Notes under the pieces: generated by a model
Told to the model about the DNA's origin: nothing
Seen by the model: the letters and a program-made list of their open reading frames with translations, nothing else
The model's database searches: none
From: Methylobacterium bullatum
GTDB taxonomy: Bacteria; Pseudomonadota; Alphaproteobacteria; Rhizobiales; Beijerinckiaceae
DNA length: 64,000 nt
Reading direction: 5' to 3'
Assembly: GCA_902712845.1 (NCBI GenBank)
Contig: LR743504.1
Span: 1,152,001-1,216,000, forward strand
Program-made: the position numbers and the translations under genes
Shown: positions 1-9,852 of the stretch, one piece after another
Layout: each line of letters begins with the position of its first letter
Numbering within the stretch: position 1 is the stretch's first letter

Positions 1-351
1 GTCGATGGGGTCAGGGCGCGCGTACCGGGCGCAAAGATCATCGTCTTCGCCCGGGGCTCGGGCCTCGAAGGCCATGCCCGCGTGATGGCGGAGACCGGTG
101 CGGACGCCGTCGGTGTCGATTGGAGCGTCGACCTGAAGGCCCTGCGCGGTGCCGTCACGCCGCGCACGGTGACCCAGGGCAACATCCACCCCGAAACGCT
201 GATCGAGGGCGGTGAGGCCCTCGACTCGGCCGTGGACGGGGTGCTCGAGGCGACGGAAGGGCTGCCGCACATCTTCAACCTCGGCCACGGCATCACCCCA
301 CAGACGCCGATCGCCCATGTGGAGCGGATGCTCGCCAGATTGCGGCGCTGA
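1..351 (+). CDS. hemE: Uroporphyrinogen decarboxylase, C-terminal part (5' end outside window)
   Basis: Only the last 116 codons are present; the frame is open to the left edge. HemE removes four carboxyl groups from uroporphyrinogen III to give coproporphyrinogen III in cytosolic haem synthesis. The visible part carries the family's C-terminal signature FNLGHGITPQTP and the preceding TQGN-IHP-like segment, consistent with the end of the TIM barrel. It is followed after 9 bp by hemJ, so the two probably share a transcript. In many alphaproteobacteria hemE lies near the replication origin, but the region where an origin would be expected is outside this window, so nothing can be said from the sequence. 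Confidence 0.95.
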   Translation, partial: VDGVRARVPGAKIIVFARGSGLEGHARVMAETGADAVGVDWSVDLKALRGAVTPRTVTQGNIHPETLIEGGEALDSAVDGVLEATEGLPHIFNLGHGITPQTPIAHVERMLARLRR

Positions 352-360
352 CCCCAGACC

Positions 361-813
361 ATGGCCGACACGCTCTATCCCTGGATCAAGGCGATCCACG
401 TCATTGCGGTGATCTCCTGGATGGCGGGGCTGCTCTACCTGCCGCGCCTCTTCGTCTATCACGCGTCCCTGCCCGAGGGCGCAGCCTCCTCCGCGCAGTC
501 CGAGACGTTCAAGGTCATGGAACGACGCCTGATGAAGGCGATCATGAACCCGGCCATGATCGTCACCTGGCTGCTCGGCCTGTTCCTCGCTTGGCAGAGC
601 GGGTTCTATGCCGCCGGCTGGATGCAGGCGAAATTCGCCCTGGTGCTCGCTATGAGCGGCTGTCATGGCTGGTTCTCGCGGATGGTCAAGGACTTTGCCG
701 CCGACCGGAACGGCCGGACCCACCGCTTCTACCGCATGGTCAACGAGGTGCCGACGCTCCTCATGGTGGCCATCGTCATCCTCGTCATCGTCAAGCCGGG
801 ATTCGGGTCATGA
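361..813 (+). CDS. hemJ: Protoporphyrinogen IX oxidase HemJ
   Basis: A 150-residue integral membrane protein of the HemJ (UPF0093) family, which oxidises protoporphyrinogen IX to protoporphyrin IX in bacteria lacking HemG and HemY. About four hydrophobic segments are visible, with the conserved early histidine (residue 13, in IKAIHVIAV) and the later QAKF lysine typical of the family. Length matches the family. The gene starts 9 bp after hemE and its stop overlaps the start of the next gene (ATGA), so a hemE-hemJ operon is likely. Together with hemH at 3.5-4.5 kb, three late haem genes lie within 5 kb. Confidence 0.93.
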   Translation: MADTLYPWIKAIHVIAVISWMAGLLYLPRLFVYHASLPEGAASSAQSETFKVMERRLMKAIMNPAMIVTWLLGLFLAWQSGFYAAGWMQAKFALVLAMSGCHGWFSRMVKDFAADRNGRTHRFYRMVNEVPTLLMVAIVILVIVKPGFGS

Positions 814-1166
814 TCGCATCGCATCGCTTCCGGGTCTGGTGGGGTGCCGCCGCACTGCTGGTGGCCGCATCCGGCGCCGAGGCCGCCAGCTTCCCCTGCG
901 AGAAGGCGGAGACGCCCGACGAGACAGCAATCTGCGGCCATCTCCCCCTCAACGATTTGGATGTGGAGATGGCGGTCCGGTTCGAGATCCTGCGCGGGCT
1001 GCTGCCCATGGGCGGAAACGCCAAGCTGCGCGACGACCAGGAAGCCTGGCTGCAGGAACGGCGCAGCTGCGCGGCGGACGTCACGTGCCTGATCAAGGCT
1101 TACGAGGCCCGCCTGAAGACCCTGCGCGGCGTCTTTTCGGAGTTCGCCAAGCAGGGGCCGCTGTAG
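810..1166 (+). CDS. LprI-like (DUF1311) secreted protein
   Basis: A 118-residue protein whose ATG overlaps the hemJ stop codon (ATGA), implying translational coupling. Residues 1-27 form a signal peptide ending near AEAAS. The mature part has the layout of the lysozyme-inhibitor LprI N-terminal/DUF1311 family: a Cys near the start (FPCEKA), TAIC, then a QEAWL.ERR.C segment and a Cys near TCLIKAYEAR. The four cysteines could form two disulfides in the periplasm. Lysozyme inhibition is known for only some family members, so the function here is a family-level guess. Confidence 0.72.
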   Translation: MIASHRFRVWWGAAALLVAASGAEAASFPCEKAETPDETAICGHLPLNDLDVEMAVRFEILRGLLPMGGNAKLRDDQEAWLQERRSCAADVTCLIKAYEARLKTLRGVFSEFAKQGPL

Positions 1167-1186
1167 GAAGCAGGCCCCACAGAGGT

Positions 1187-2206
1187 TCAGCCCAGCCGCG
1201 TGAGCAGCCGGTCGATCAGCGGGTTGTCCGGGCCGAACGCGTAGTCGATGCGCCTGACGCTGACCGCGCTCGCTCCCGATTTCACGAGATCGTCCACGAG
1301 GTCGAACGTGGCGTCCACCGGGCAGTGGAGCACGATCTCGGCGCTCCGGGTCTCCGGCACGCCGTAGGGCAGCTGCGCATCGTGCAGTGCGCTGATCCCG
1401 GCGAGGTCCAGATCGCCGTCGGCCGGCATCGCCGCGCGGATCTCGCGGGTGAGGCGCGCGCGCTCCTCCGCCGCGATCCGGCCGAGCACGGTGCGCAGGG
1501 CCTTCTTCTGGCTCTGGCCCCAGGGGGCGGTCAGCGAAGCGACGAGATTGGCCTCCGAGCGCAGGATGATGCCGTCGTCGAGGATCTTGAGGGCGTTGGC
1601 CGCGAGCGTCGCCCCCGTGGTGGTGATGTCGACGATGATCTCCGCCGAGCCCGAGGCGGGGGCGCCTTCCGTGGCGCCGAGGCTCTCGACGATGCGGTAA
1701 TCGGCCACCCCGTGCTCGGCGAAGAAGCGCCGGGTCAGGTTCACGTATTTCGTGGCGATGCGCAGGCGGCGCCCGTGGCGGATGCGCAGTTCGGCCGCGA
1801 CCTCGTCGAGATCGGTCATGGCGCGGACGTCGATCCAGGCCTGCGGCACCGCGACGACGACGGTGGCCTGACCGAAGCCCAGCGGCGTCAGCAACTCGAC
1901 CTGGCCGCGCGCATCGGGAAGGCTTTCGCGGATCAGATCCTCGCCGGTGACGCCGAGATGGGCGCTGCCGCTGGCGAGCTGGTTGGCGATCTCGGAAGCC
2001 GAGAGGTAGCGCACCTCCACGTCCGGCACGCCGACGAGCTTGCCGCGATAGTCGCGGGCACCCGCGCCTTGGGCGAGTTTCAGCCCCGCCCGGGCGAAGA
2101 AGGCGGAAGCGTTCTCCTGCAGGCGCCCTTTCGAGGGGACGGCGAGGACGAGGGGGCCTTCGCCCGCGCCTTGCGAAGCCTGGGGAGTCGGAACGGTCTC
2201 AGCCAC
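1187..2206 (-). CDS. hisG: ATP phosphoribosyltransferase catalytic subunit
   Basis: Catalyses the first step of histidine synthesis, joining ATP and PRPP. Visible features are the N-terminal VPSKGRL motif, GVTGEDL, and the PRPP-binding loop [13 protein letters not shown] chose the GTG at 2206 because GGAAGG lies 7 nt upstream and it overlaps the hisZ stop by 8 bp; an upstream ATG at 2233 would overlap hisZ by 35 bp. At about 339 residues it is longer than the usual short form that works with HisZ; the last 100 residues include an ACT-like beta-alpha-beta stretch (AEIVLHCP...VSVRRI) typical of long forms. Cytosolic; co-transcribed with hisZ. Confidence 0.92.
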   Translation of the reverse strand: MAETVPTPQASQGAGEGPLVLAVPSKGRLQENASAFFARAGLKLAQGAGARDYRGKLVGVPDVEVRYLSASEIANQLASGSAHLGVTGEDLIRESLPDARGQVELLTPLGFGQATVVVAVPQAWIDVRAMTDLDEVAAELRIRHGRRLRIATKYVNLTRRFFAEHGVADYRIVESLGATEGAPASGSAEIIVDITTTGATLAANALKILDDGIILRSEANLVASLTAPWGQSQKKALRTVLGRIAAEERARLTREIRAAMPADGDLDLAGISALHDAQLPYGVPETRSAEIVLHCPVDATFDLVDDLVKSGASAVSVRRIDYAFGPDNPLIDRLLTRLG

Positions 2207-3353
2207 GGGACGATCCTTCCGACGTGAGGACACGGGACAGCCAGACGGCGCAGCCCACGGCCGGGATCGGCGTGGGGCTGCCCAGATGCTGGAGCAGGCC
2301 GTCGTAGCGACCGCCGCCGACGAGGGGAGCGGCGCCGTGTTCCCGCGTCACCTCGAAGATGAAGCCGGTATAATAATCGAGGTTGCGGGCAAAGCTGCCC
2401 GAGAAGCGGAACCGCTCCACGTCGAGACCGCGCGCGGCCATGAAGCCGGTCCGCTCCTCGAACAGGGAGAGAGCGGCCTCCAGCGGCGCGTAGGTGACGC
2501 CCGCCGAGGCGGCGAGCTCGCGCATGGACCGGGCGGCCTGATCCGGATCGCCCGAGATGGCGCGGTAGCGCTCGACGACGGCGCGGTTCTCGGCGTTGAG
2601 CCCGGCACCGCCATTGGCTCGGGCCGAGGCCTTGGCGAGGAAGCGTTCCGCGATCTCGCCGGCGCTGCGTCCACCCACGCGGGAGATGCCGGCGATGGAC
2701 AGCACATCCTCGACGAAGGCGCGCACGCCCTTGGGATCCTGTCCCTGGATCGCCGCCAGCAACCCGGCATGCGGGTCTTCCACACTCGCCACGGTGGTGA
2801 CGTCGTCCAGCGAGCGGCCCGCCGCGAGTGCCCGCAACGTCCGCCGCTTGGCGGCCGGCGGCACATTGAGCCCATCGAGCAGCGCGTCGATGACGCCCAT
2901 GTCGCCGAGCCTCACCGAGACCTCTCCGGCTCCGAGCAGGTCGAGGCCTTCGAGGGCGAGGCCGAGCACTTCGGCATCCGCCGCCGGGATGTCGGTGCGG
3001 CCGATGGATTCGATGCCGGCCTGGAGGAACTCCTCCGCCTCGCCGGAGCCGAGCCGGAAGACCGGGCCGAGATAGCTGTAATCGGCGGTGGCGCCCACGC
3101 CACGCGCCAGATGCTGGCGGCAGACCGGAATGGTGAATTCCGGCCGCAGGCAGAGTTCCGCGCCCGACGCGTCCTGCGTCACGAAGATGCGCCGGCGGAT
3201 GTCCTCGCCGGAGAGTTCGAGGAACGGCTCCACCGGCTGAAGCACGGCGGGCGTCACCGGGCCGTAGCCGCCTTGCGAGAAATGCGCGAGGAGCCGCGTT
3301 CCCTCATCCGCTCGCACGGTGTCGATCGGATCGACTGCCTCCGGTCTCGTCAT
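2199..3353 (-). CDS. hisZ: ATP phosphoribosyltransferase regulatory subunit HisZ
   Basis: A 384-residue paralogue of histidyl-tRNA synthetase that lacks the anticodon domain and acts as allosteric partner of short-form HisG. Class II synthetase-like motifs are visible: a motif-2-like [11 protein letters not shown] segment and a motif-3-like GGGRYDGLL near the C-terminus. It lies directly upstream of hisG with an 8-bp overlap, the expected operon order. A 98-bp gap separates it from hemH, which reads in the same direction. Confidence 0.92.
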   Translation of the reverse strand: MTRPEAVDPIDTVRADEGTRLLAHFSQGGYGPVTPAVLQPVEPFLELSGEDIRRRIFVTQDASGAELCLRPEFTIPVCRQHLARGVGATADYSYLGPVFRLGSGEAEEFLQAGIESIGRTDIPAADAEVLGLALEGLDLLGAGEVSVRLGDMGVIDALLDGLNVPPAAKRRTLRALAAGRSLDDVTTVASVEDPHAGLLAAIQGQDPKGVRAFVEDVLSIAGISRVGGRSAGEIAERFLAKASARANGGAGLNAENRAVVERYRAISGDPDQAARSMRELAASAGVTYAPLEAALSLFEERTGFMAARGLDVERFRFSGSFARNLDYYTGFIFEVTREHGAAPLVGGGRYDGLLQHLGSPTPIPAVGCAVWLSRVLTSEGSSRG

Positions 3354-3451
3354 GGTTCACCCGCCGCCTGATGCCGCGTCCTTTATCAACCGCGTCCGCT
3401 CTTGGCGACCATCAACCGCATCTGCTCTCGACGAACGGATCCTGCGGCTTT

Positions 3452-4534
3452 TCAGAGCCAGCCCTGAAGCTCGCGGCGGACCACGTTCTCGATCACCTTC
3501 ATCCCGAGATCGCTGTCGTTGAGGCAGGGGATGTAGGCGAAGCGCTCGCCGCCATTGTCTTCGAAATAATGGCGGTTCTCGCCGTCGAGCTCCTCCAGGG
3601 TCTCGAGGCAGTCGGCGGTGAAGCCCGGCGCCACGATGGCCATGCGCTTCACGCCGGATTTGGCGAGGGTCTGCACGGTCTCGTCGGTATAGGGCTTGAG
3701 CCATTCCTCGTTGCCGAAGCGCGACTGAAAGGTCGTGCGCATCCGTTCCGTCGAGAAGCCTAGGGCCTCGCGGATGAGGCGACCCGTCTTCACGCATTGG
3801 CAATGGTAGGGATCGCCCTTGAGGAGATAGCTCTTCGGCACGCCGTGGAACGAGGTGAGGATCACCTCCGGCTCGAAATCGAGCTTGGCGAGGCCCTCGC
3901 GGATCGAGGTGGCCATGGCCTCGATGTAGACGGGGTCGTCGTGATACGGCGCCGAGACCCTGACGGTCGGCTGCCAGCGCATCTGCATCAGCGCCTTGAA
4001 GGCCTGGTCGCAGGCGGTGGCCGAGGTGGCGGCGGCGTATTGGGGGTAGAGCGGCACCAGCAGGATGCGGTCGCAGCCCTGGTCGAGGAGCGCCTGGATT
4101 CGCAGGGACACTTCCGGCTTGCCGTAACGCATGGCCCAGTCGACCACGACGGAATCACCCATCGCCGCCTGCAGCCGCTCGGACTGCCCGCGGGTGATGG
4201 TCTTGAGCGGACCCTCGTTGCGCTCGTTGTTCCACACGCTGGCATAATCCCGCCCCTTCGGGCCGGGACGCTTCGTGAGGATGATGAGGTTGAGGATCGG
4301 CCACCAGATCAGGCGCGGCACCTCGATGACCCGCCGGTCGGACAGAAACTCCTTGAGATAGCGGCGCATGGGCCAATAGCTCGTGCCCTCCGGCGTGCCG
4401 AGATTCATCAGGAGCACGCCGACCCGGCCCCAGCGCACGGGCGGGTGCTCGGAGGGCAGGCTGGGGGTCGCGGAGGAGCTGGTCTGCAACGGCTTGAGGT
4501 CCTTGAGGGACGTCGGTTCGACGCGTTCGTTCAT
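3452..4534 (-). CDS. hemH: Ferrochelatase
   Basis: Inserts Fe(II) into protoporphyrin IX, the last step of protohaem synthesis; expected at the inner face of the cytoplasmic membrane. A 360-residue protein with LLMNLGTPEG at the N-terminus, the catalytic-histidine motif SFHGVPKS, the acidic motif CLETLEEL and a C-terminal IPCLND. The frame extends upstream to 4609, but the ATG at 4534 is preferred: it has GGAAA about 6 nt upstream and gives a normal N-terminus. It complements hemE and hemJ earlier in the window. Confidence 0.94.
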   Translation of the reverse strand: MNERVEPTSLKDLKPLQTSSSATPSLPSEHPPVRWGRVGVLLMNLGTPEGTSYWPMRRYLKEFLSDRRVIEVPRLIWWPILNLIILTKRPGPKGRDYASVWNNERNEGPLKTITRGQSERLQAAMGDSVVVDWAMRYGKPEVSLRIQALLDQGCDRILLVPLYPQYAAATSATACDQAFKALMQMRWQPTVRVSAPYHDDPVYIEAMATSIREGLAKLDFEPEVILTSFHGVPKSYLLKGDPYHCQCVKTGRLIREALGFSTERMRTTFQSRFGNEEWLKPYTDETVQTLAKSGVKRMAIVAPGFTADCLETLEELDGENRHYFEDNGGERFAYIPCLNDSDLGMKVIENVVRRELQGWL

Positions 4535-4663
4535 CGGGTTTCCGAAGCGCCGACGTGAGGCGCGGTTATCTGAATGACGGCATTCCGGCACAGTTGTACC
4601 AGACGGCATATCTATCTAGAGCACGAGACCTGCCAGCGACCATCTCGTCAATGAAGGCGCGAC

Positions 4664-5617
4664 ATGCCGTCTCCCCGGTACTTCTTCAACCACTTCATGC
4701 CGTTCACCGGCTACCCCTATAAGGGGGGACCGACGGTCTGCAATCTGTGCGGATCGGCCGAGACGGTGACGGTGGCCGAGACCGACCGGCGGCTGAAGAC
4801 GCTGAAATCCGTCGCCTGCGTGCAGTGCGGCCTGATTCGCACCGACCCGATGCCGACGCCGGACGAACTGGCGCATTACTACGCCCATGCCTACCGGGCC
4901 GATTACCAGCTCGCCTTCGCCGGCGGACCGCCGCGCCACCACCTCAACCGCTCGGCCCGCGAGGCGACCTTCCGCGCCGACCTCTTGGCGCCCAAGCTGA
5001 AGCCCGGCGCGCGAGTTCTCGATTTCGGCTCGGGCTCGGGCGAGTTCCTGGCCGCGGCCCGCGCCAAGGGCTGCGAGGCCATCGGCATCGAGCCCGGCCG
5101 CGACTATGCCGCCTATGCCCGCGAGCATCACAAGGTCGAAGTTCTGGACGACGCCGACGACGGGCGCTTCCCCGCCGGACATTTCGACGTGATCTCGACC
5201 CATCACGTGTTCGAGCACCTGCGCGATCCGGCCGTGGTGATGGAGCGCCTGTCGCGCTGGCTGAAGCCCGACGGCGTCATCTACGCGGCGGTGCCCAACA
5301 TGGCCGCCACCGGCAAGCCGCCCCACGAGCGTTTCCACTTCGCCCATGTCCACGGCTTCGTGCGCGAGACTTTCGACCTCAACGCCCGCCGGGCCGGCCT
5401 CGTCCCGCATCCCGAATATTGGCGCGAGGACACCACGGTGGTCTACCGCAAGACCGACGCCCCGGTGGGCGAACTCGCCAATCCGGGTCTCGCGGAACGT
5501 CTCGTCGTCGAGCTCAAGGGCACGCCGGCCGCGGCCTATCTCGTCTCCGGCGCCTGGATCTGGCCGATGCTCCGCCGCAACGCCAAGGCGGTGCGCGACG
5601 GTTTCGCGTCCCGCTGA
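4664..5617 (+). CDS. Class I SAM-dependent methyltransferase with N-terminal zinc knuckle
   Basis: A 317-residue protein. Residues about 26-50 contain two CxxC pairs (CNLC and CVQC), a zinc-ribbon pattern seen at the start of many C- and O-methyltransferases acting on sugars or polyketides. The SAM-binding motif I is VLDFGSGSGEFL (about residue 117); a post-motif acidic loop and the segment HHVFEHLRDP follow. This suggests modification of a cell-surface sugar or small molecule, but no neighbour fixes the substrate. It is divergent from hemH. GAAGG upstream of the ATG supports the start. Confidence 0.72.
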   Translation: MPSPRYFFNHFMPFTGYPYKGGPTVCNLCGSAETVTVAETDRRLKTLKSVACVQCGLIRTDPMPTPDELAHYYAHAYRADYQLAFAGGPPRHHLNRSAREATFRADLLAPKLKPGARVLDFGSGSGEFLAAARAKGCEAIGIEPGRDYAAYAREHHKVEVLDDADDGRFPAGHFDVISTHHVFEHLRDPAVVMERLSRWLKPDGVIYAAVPNMAATGKPPHERFHFAHVHGFVRETFDLNARRAGLVPHPEYWREDTTVVYRKTDAPVGELANPGLAERLVVELKGTPAAAYLVSGAWIWPMLRRNAKAVRDGFASR

Positions 5618-5738
5618 ACGCCGCGTTCCGGCCTGATGCCGGGATCGGCTCGCCAATGTTGCAGCGGCTTCATCGATCGCGTCCATACTCGGCCGTGGGC
5701 GAGCACGCCATCGCCCGGCCATTTGGAGACTTGTCGCG

Positions 5739-7259
5739 ATGCCTCGTCCTACCCGTCGTCAGACCCTGAGCCTCGGTCTCGGGGCGGGTCTCGCGGCAGG
5801 TTTGGCCGCGCCCGCCGGTGCCGGGGAGATCGAACCGACTTTCACGCTCCTCCTTGTCAACGACATCTACCTGATGTCCGAGGTCGACGGTCGCGGCGGC
5901 TTCGCCCGGCTTAACGCGGTGGTGAAGGCCGAGCGGGCGCGCGGCGTGCCGGTGCTCTACGCCCATGCCGGTGACACCCTCTCCCCCTCGCTGATGTCGG
6001 GGTTCGACCGCGGCGCGCATATCGTCGAGCTCCTCAACATCGCGCCGCCCGACGTCTTCGTGCCGGGCAACCACGAATTCGATTTCGGTCCCACCACCTT
6101 CGCCCAGCGCATGGGCGAGGCGGCCTTCCCGGTCTTTGCCGCGAACCTGCGCGGTGCGGACGGCAAGCCCCTCGCGGGCCTCCGCGACCGTATGGTCGTG
6201 AGCTTGGGCGGGATCCGGGTCGGCCTCGTCGGCATCACCCTCGCCAGCACGCCGGAGAAATCGCAATCCGGCGATCTCGTCTTCGGTCCCGAGATCGAGA
6301 CGCTGCGCGCGGCGGCCCAGGCCCTTCGCGACGACGGGGCCGAGCTCATCGTCGGCATCTGCCATACGGCGCGGGTCACCGACGAGGCGATCGTGGCGGC
6401 GCGGATCGTCGACATCCTGCTCTCGGGCCACGACCACGACCTCATCGTGCAGTATGACGGCCGCAGCCTCCTGGCGGAATCGAGTTTCGACGCCCGCTAC
6501 GTCACCGCCATCGACATCGCCGTGACGGTGAAGGGAACGGGCAAGACCCGGACCCTGTCCTGGCACCCGACCTTCCGCATCCACGATACCGCCGACATCA
6601 CCCCCGATCCCGAGACCCTCGCCGTGACGCAGCGGCTCGAGGCTCGGCTGGCGAAGGAACTCGACGTGCCAGTGGGGACGATCAGCGCGCCCCTCGACAG
6701 CCGCATCTCGACCGTGCGCCTCCGCGAAGGCAGTTTCGGCAACCTCGTCGGCGATGCGCTCCGCGCGGCGACGGGAGCCGAGATCGCCATCACCAATGGC
6801 GGCGGCATTCGCGGCAACCGGCTCTATCCGGCCGGCACCGTGCTGACCCGGCGCGACATCCTCACCGAGCTTCCCTTCGGCAACACCACGGTTCTGGTCT
6901 CGCTGACGGGCGCCCAGGTGCGGACCCTGCTGGAATCGGCCCTTGCCGATCTCGGCCACCCGGCGGGTCGTTTCCCGCAGGTCTCGGGGCTCGTCGTCAC
7001 CGTCGATCCGGGAGCGAATGCGGGACACCGGATCCTGTCCATTCTCGTGGACGGACAGCCCCTCGACGAGGCCCGCACCTACACCGTGGCCTCCAACAAC
7101 TTCCTCTACGATGGCGGCAACGGCTACGGCCTCCTCGCGGACGGGCGCACCCTGATCGGTGCCACGGATGGCAAGCTCGTCGCCAACGAGGTCATGGCCT
7201 ATATCGCCCGGCATGACCCGCTCTCCGTTCCCGATGGCGGCCGGATCGTGATCCGGTGA
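5739..7259 (+). CDS. Tat-exported 5'-nucleotidase / metallophosphatase (UshA family)
   Basis: A 506-residue periplasmic hydrolase. The N-terminus has a twin-arginine signal (RRQTLSLG followed by a hydrophobic stretch to about residue 30). Metallophosphatase motifs follow in order: VNDIYLM (in place of the common NDFHG), AGDTLSPS, GNHEFDFG, ICHTARV and SGHDHD. The C-terminal 5'-nucleotidase domain has NGGGIRG and SNNFLYDGGNGY, the substrate-stacking region. Likely substrates are nucleotides or cyclic nucleotides scavenged from the periplasm. The stop overlaps the GTG of ung (GTGA). Confidence 0.85.
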   Translation: MPRPTRRQTLSLGLGAGLAAGLAAPAGAGEIEPTFTLLLVNDIYLMSEVDGRGGFARLNAVVKAERARGVPVLYAHAGDTLSPSLMSGFDRGAHIVELLNIAPPDVFVPGNHEFDFGPTTFAQRMGEAAFPVFAANLRGADGKPLAGLRDRMVVSLGGIRVGLVGITLASTPEKSQSGDLVFGPEIETLRAAAQALRDDGAELIVGICHTARVTDEAIVAARIVDILLSGHDHDLIVQYDGRSLLAESSFDARYVTAIDIAVTVKGTGKTRTLSWHPTFRIHDTADITPDPETLAVTQRLEARLAKELDVPVGTISAPLDSRISTVRLREGSFGNLVGDALRAATGAEIAITNGGGIRGNRLYPAGTVLTRRDILTELPFGNTTVLVSLTGAQVRTLLESALADLGHPAGRFPQVSGLVVTVDPGANAGHRILSILVDGQPLDEARTYTVASNNFLYDGGNGYGLLADGRTLIGATDGKLVANEVMAYIARHDPLSVPDGGRIVIR

Positions 7260-7945
7260 CGGCGCGCGGCCCGCTGAGCCTGGCCCTCGACGAGTTCCGC
7301 GCCTCGGGCTCGTCCTGGCTCACGCTGCCGTTCTTCTCCGGCGGGGCGGCGGATGCCGTCTGCGCGCGGGTCGATGGCCGGATCGCCGAAGGGGCGAGCG
7401 TCCTGCCCTCCCCCGATGCGGTCTTCCGCGCCCTCACCCTAACGCCGCTGGAAGCGGTGAAGGCCGTCATTCTCGGGCAGGACCCCTACCCGACGCCCGG
7501 CGATGCCAATGGCCTCGCCTTCTCCTATGTCGGTCCCCGCCGGCTTCCGGCCTCTCTCAAGGTGATCCTCGCCGAACTGCCGGGCGCGACGGCGAGCGGC
7601 GATCTCACGCCCTGGGCGAGACGGGGCGTGCTGCTCCTGAACTCGGCCCTCACCGTGGAGGCCGGCAAGTCCGGCGCGCACCTGCGCTACGGCTGGTCCG
7701 CCCTCACCGATGACGCCGTGAAGGCCGTCTCGGCCCGTCCGACGCCCGCGATCTTCCTGCTCTGGGGGGCGCAGGCCCGCGCGCGGGCGGCCCTCATCGA
7801 CCGCGAACGATGCGGGGTGATCGAGACCGGGCATCCCTCTCCCCTCAACCGCCTGCGGGATTTTTCGGGCACGCGGCCCTTCGACGAGGCCAATGCCTGG
7901 CTGGCGGGCCGGGGCCTTTCCCCCATCGACTGGTCGCTCGGTTGA
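7256..7945 (+). CDS. ung: Uracil-DNA glycosylase, family 1
   Basis: Removes uracil from DNA at the start of base-excision repair. A 229-residue cytosolic enzyme with the water-activating motif GQDPYP (usually GQDPYH), the uracil-stacking LAFSY, the uracil-recognition Asn in LLLNSALTV and the intercalation loop HPSPLN with catalytic His. The GTG start overlaps the stop of the upstream nucleotidase (GTGA), which suggests translational coupling and decides the start. The PYP variant and some other substitutions are mild departures from the Escherichia coli enzyme, but all key residues are present. Confidence 0.88.
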   Translation: MTARGPLSLALDEFRASGSSWLTLPFFSGGAADAVCARVDGRIAEGASVLPSPDAVFRALTLTPLEAVKAVILGQDPYPTPGDANGLAFSYVGPRRLPASLKVILAELPGATASGDLTPWARRGVLLLNSALTVEAGKSGAHLRYGWSALTDDAVKAVSARPTPAIFLLWGAQARARAALIDRERCGVIETGHPSPLNRLRDFSGTRPFDEANAWLAGRGLSPIDWSLG

Positions 7946-7963
7946 CGCGGTGAAACGGTCGCT

Positions 7964-7991
7964 TTGACAGGACGGCCCGGCGGTCTATCTC
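7964..7991 (+). promoter_or_regulatory. Candidate housekeeping promoter for the 8061 gene
   Basis: TTGACA at 7964-7969 and TATCTC at 7986-7991 with a 16-bp spacer match a sigma-70-type promoter, about 70 bp upstream of the next start codon. It lies in the first long gap after ung. Predicted by eye only. Confidence 0.4.
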
Positions 7992-8060
7992 GGATGGGCA
8001 GCATAAGCGGAACGTAAGAATCCGCGCCGCCCCAAGAACGCTTCCGAGGAAACGCCGTCC

Positions 8061-8462
8061 ATGCGCCTGAAACCCGTTCTCACCCTGTGCCTTGCGGCCG
8101 GCCTGCTCGCACCGACCCTTGCACAGGCCCAGATCCGCAATGCGCCGCCGCCCCGCGCGCTGGAATTCGCCGCCTACATCTTCGCCGCCGCCAATGTCTG
8201 CGGTTACCAGATCGGCACCGAACAGTTCGACGCCCTGCTGCAGAAGCAGAATGTCAGCGCCGCCGATGTCGGGCCGCGCGGACCCTTCGGCAACAAGGTC
8301 CAGACGATCTTCGCGCTGATGTCGAATCAGATGCAGCTGAACCGGGAGCAGGCCTGCCTGGCGGTGGCCGGCGAATACGGCCCCGAGGGCAATGTCGTGA
8401 AGAACGTGCTGCTTCCCATGGGCGCGGGCTCCCCACCGGCCGAGGCCAAACCGGCCCAGTAA
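8061..8462 (+). CDS. Hypothetical secreted protein
   Basis: A 133-residue protein that I do not recognise. Residues 1-23 form a clear signal peptide cleaved after AQA. The mature part has two cysteines (NVCGYQI and EQACLAV) that could form one disulfide, a predicted helical centre (FDALLQKQNVSAADV) and a Pro/Ala-rich tail. Probably periplasmic. It stands alone, with a candidate promoter upstream and rlmN 94 bp downstream on the same strand. Confidence 0.7.
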   Translation: MRLKPVLTLCLAAGLLAPTLAQAQIRNAPPPRALEFAAYIFAAANVCGYQIGTEQFDALLQKQNVSAADVGPRGPFGNKVQTIFALMSNQMQLNREQACLAVAGEYGPEGNVVKNVLLPMGAGSPPAEAKPAQ

Positions 8463-8556
8463 CCCCGCCATTCCGTGCACGCATCGGGACACATTCGCGT
8501 TCCGGTGCGGGATCGCCTATATCGGACCGATTCCAAGTCCGAAGGTTGAGTGATCC

Positions 8557-9843
8557 ATGGCGACGGCGTCGGTCGACACCGCCGGCCGCGACGACAGCGT
8601 CGTGGCCGCAATCGAGAAGCTTCCCGAGTTCCAGCCGGACGCCGTTCCGCCGGGACGCTCCTCCCTCATCGGCCTCACCCGCGAGGAGTTGAAGGGCCGT
8701 CTGGCCGCCATCGGCGTGTCGGAGCGCGAGCAGCGCATGCGCTCCGGCCAGCTCTGGCACTGGCTCAACGCGCGTGGCGCCACCGACTTCGACCAGATGA
8801 CCAATGTCGGCAAAGGCCTCAAGGCTGAGTTGGCGCGGGCCTACACCCTGGAGCGGCCGGAGGTCGTCACCGAGCAGATTTCCCGCGACGGCACCCGTAA
8901 GTGGCTGCTGCGTATGGCGCCCACCGGCAAGCACGACCACAATCGCGGCGCCGAGATCGAGTGCGTCTACATTCCCGGACGCGGGCGCGGCACGCTCTGC
9001 GTCTCGTCCCAGGTCGGCTGCACCCTCACCTGCAGCTTCTGCCATACCGGTACGCAGCGCCTCGTGCGCAACCTGACCGCCGCCGAGATCACCGCCCAGG
9101 TGGTGGTGGCCCGCGACCGGCTGAACGACTGGGTCGGCCAGAACCCGGTGGCCGCAGGAGAGGACGAGACCCGCCGGGCCGTCACCAACATCGTCTTCAT
9201 GGGAATGGGCGAGCCGCTCTACAACATCGACAACGTCATCGATTCCGTGGGCGTCATGTCGGACCAGGAAGGCCTCGGCCTTTCCCGCCGGCGCATCACC
9301 GTCTCGACCTCCGGCGTCGTGCCGCAGATGCAGCGGCTCGGTGAGGAGGCCCACGCCATGCTGGCGATCTCGCTCCACGCGGTGCGGGACGACCTGCGCG
9401 ACACCCTCGTGCCCCTGAACCGCAAGTATCCCCTGGCCGAATTGCTGGCGGCCTGCCGCCACTATCCCGGCCTCAACAACGCCCGCCGCATCACCTTCGA
9501 ATACGTGATGCTGAAGGGCGTCAACGATTCCGATGCGGATGCGCGCGAACTGGTGCGGCTGCTCAAGGGCATCCCGGCCAAGATCAACCTGATCCCGTTC
9601 AACCCCTGGCCCGGCAGCATCTACGAATGCTCCGACTGGGAGAGGATCGAGCAATTCTCCGAGATCGTCTATGAGGCCGGCTATGCGTCGCCGGTGCGGA
9701 CGCCGCGCGGTCGCGACATCCTCGCCGCCTGCGGCCAGCTCAAGAGCGAGACCGAGAAGCTGCGCGCCCGCGCCCGGATGATGCTGGAAGACGGGATCGG
9801 CGCCGAGGGCGTCTATGCTGGGGCCGATGACGACGAAGGCTGA
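8557..9843 (+). CDS. rlmN: Dual-specificity 23S rRNA (A2503)/tRNA (A37) C2-methyltransferase RlmN
   Basis: A 428-residue radical-SAM methyltransferase acting on A2503 of 23S rRNA and A37 of some tRNAs. The iron-sulfur cluster motif [11 protein letters not shown], the SAM-binding stretch MGMGEPLYN and the C-terminal Cys in ILAACGQL, partner of the mid-domain methyl-carrying Cys, are present. The first 60 residues are longer than in Escherichia coli RlmN. Cytosolic. Starts with ATG at 8557; the next gene follows after 9 bp, so they are probably co-transcribed. Confidence 0.95.
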   Translation: MATASVDTAGRDDSVVAAIEKLPEFQPDAVPPGRSSLIGLTREELKGRLAAIGVSEREQRMRSGQLWHWLNARGATDFDQMTNVGKGLKAELARAYTLERPEVVTEQISRDGTRKWLLRMAPTGKHDHNRGAEIECVYIPGRGRGTLCVSSQVGCTLTCSFCHTGTQRLVRNLTAAEITAQVVVARDRLNDWVGQNPVAAGEDETRRAVTNIVFMGMGEPLYNIDNVIDSVGVMSDQEGLGLSRRRITVSTSGVVPQMQRLGEEAHAMLAISLHAVRDDLRDTLVPLNRKYPLAELLAACRHYPGLNNARRITFEYVMLKGVNDSDADARELVRLLKGIPAKINLIPFNPWPGSIYECSDWERIEQFSEIVYEAGYASPVRTPRGRDILAACGQLKSETEKLRARARMMLEDGIGAEGVYAGADDDEG

Positions 9844-9852
9844 GCGCGTCCC

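Noticed and set aside
4747..5769. A 340-codon plus-strand frame overlapping the methyltransferase gene
   Set aside because: Arg/Pro-rich shadow of the methyltransferase gene in another frame.
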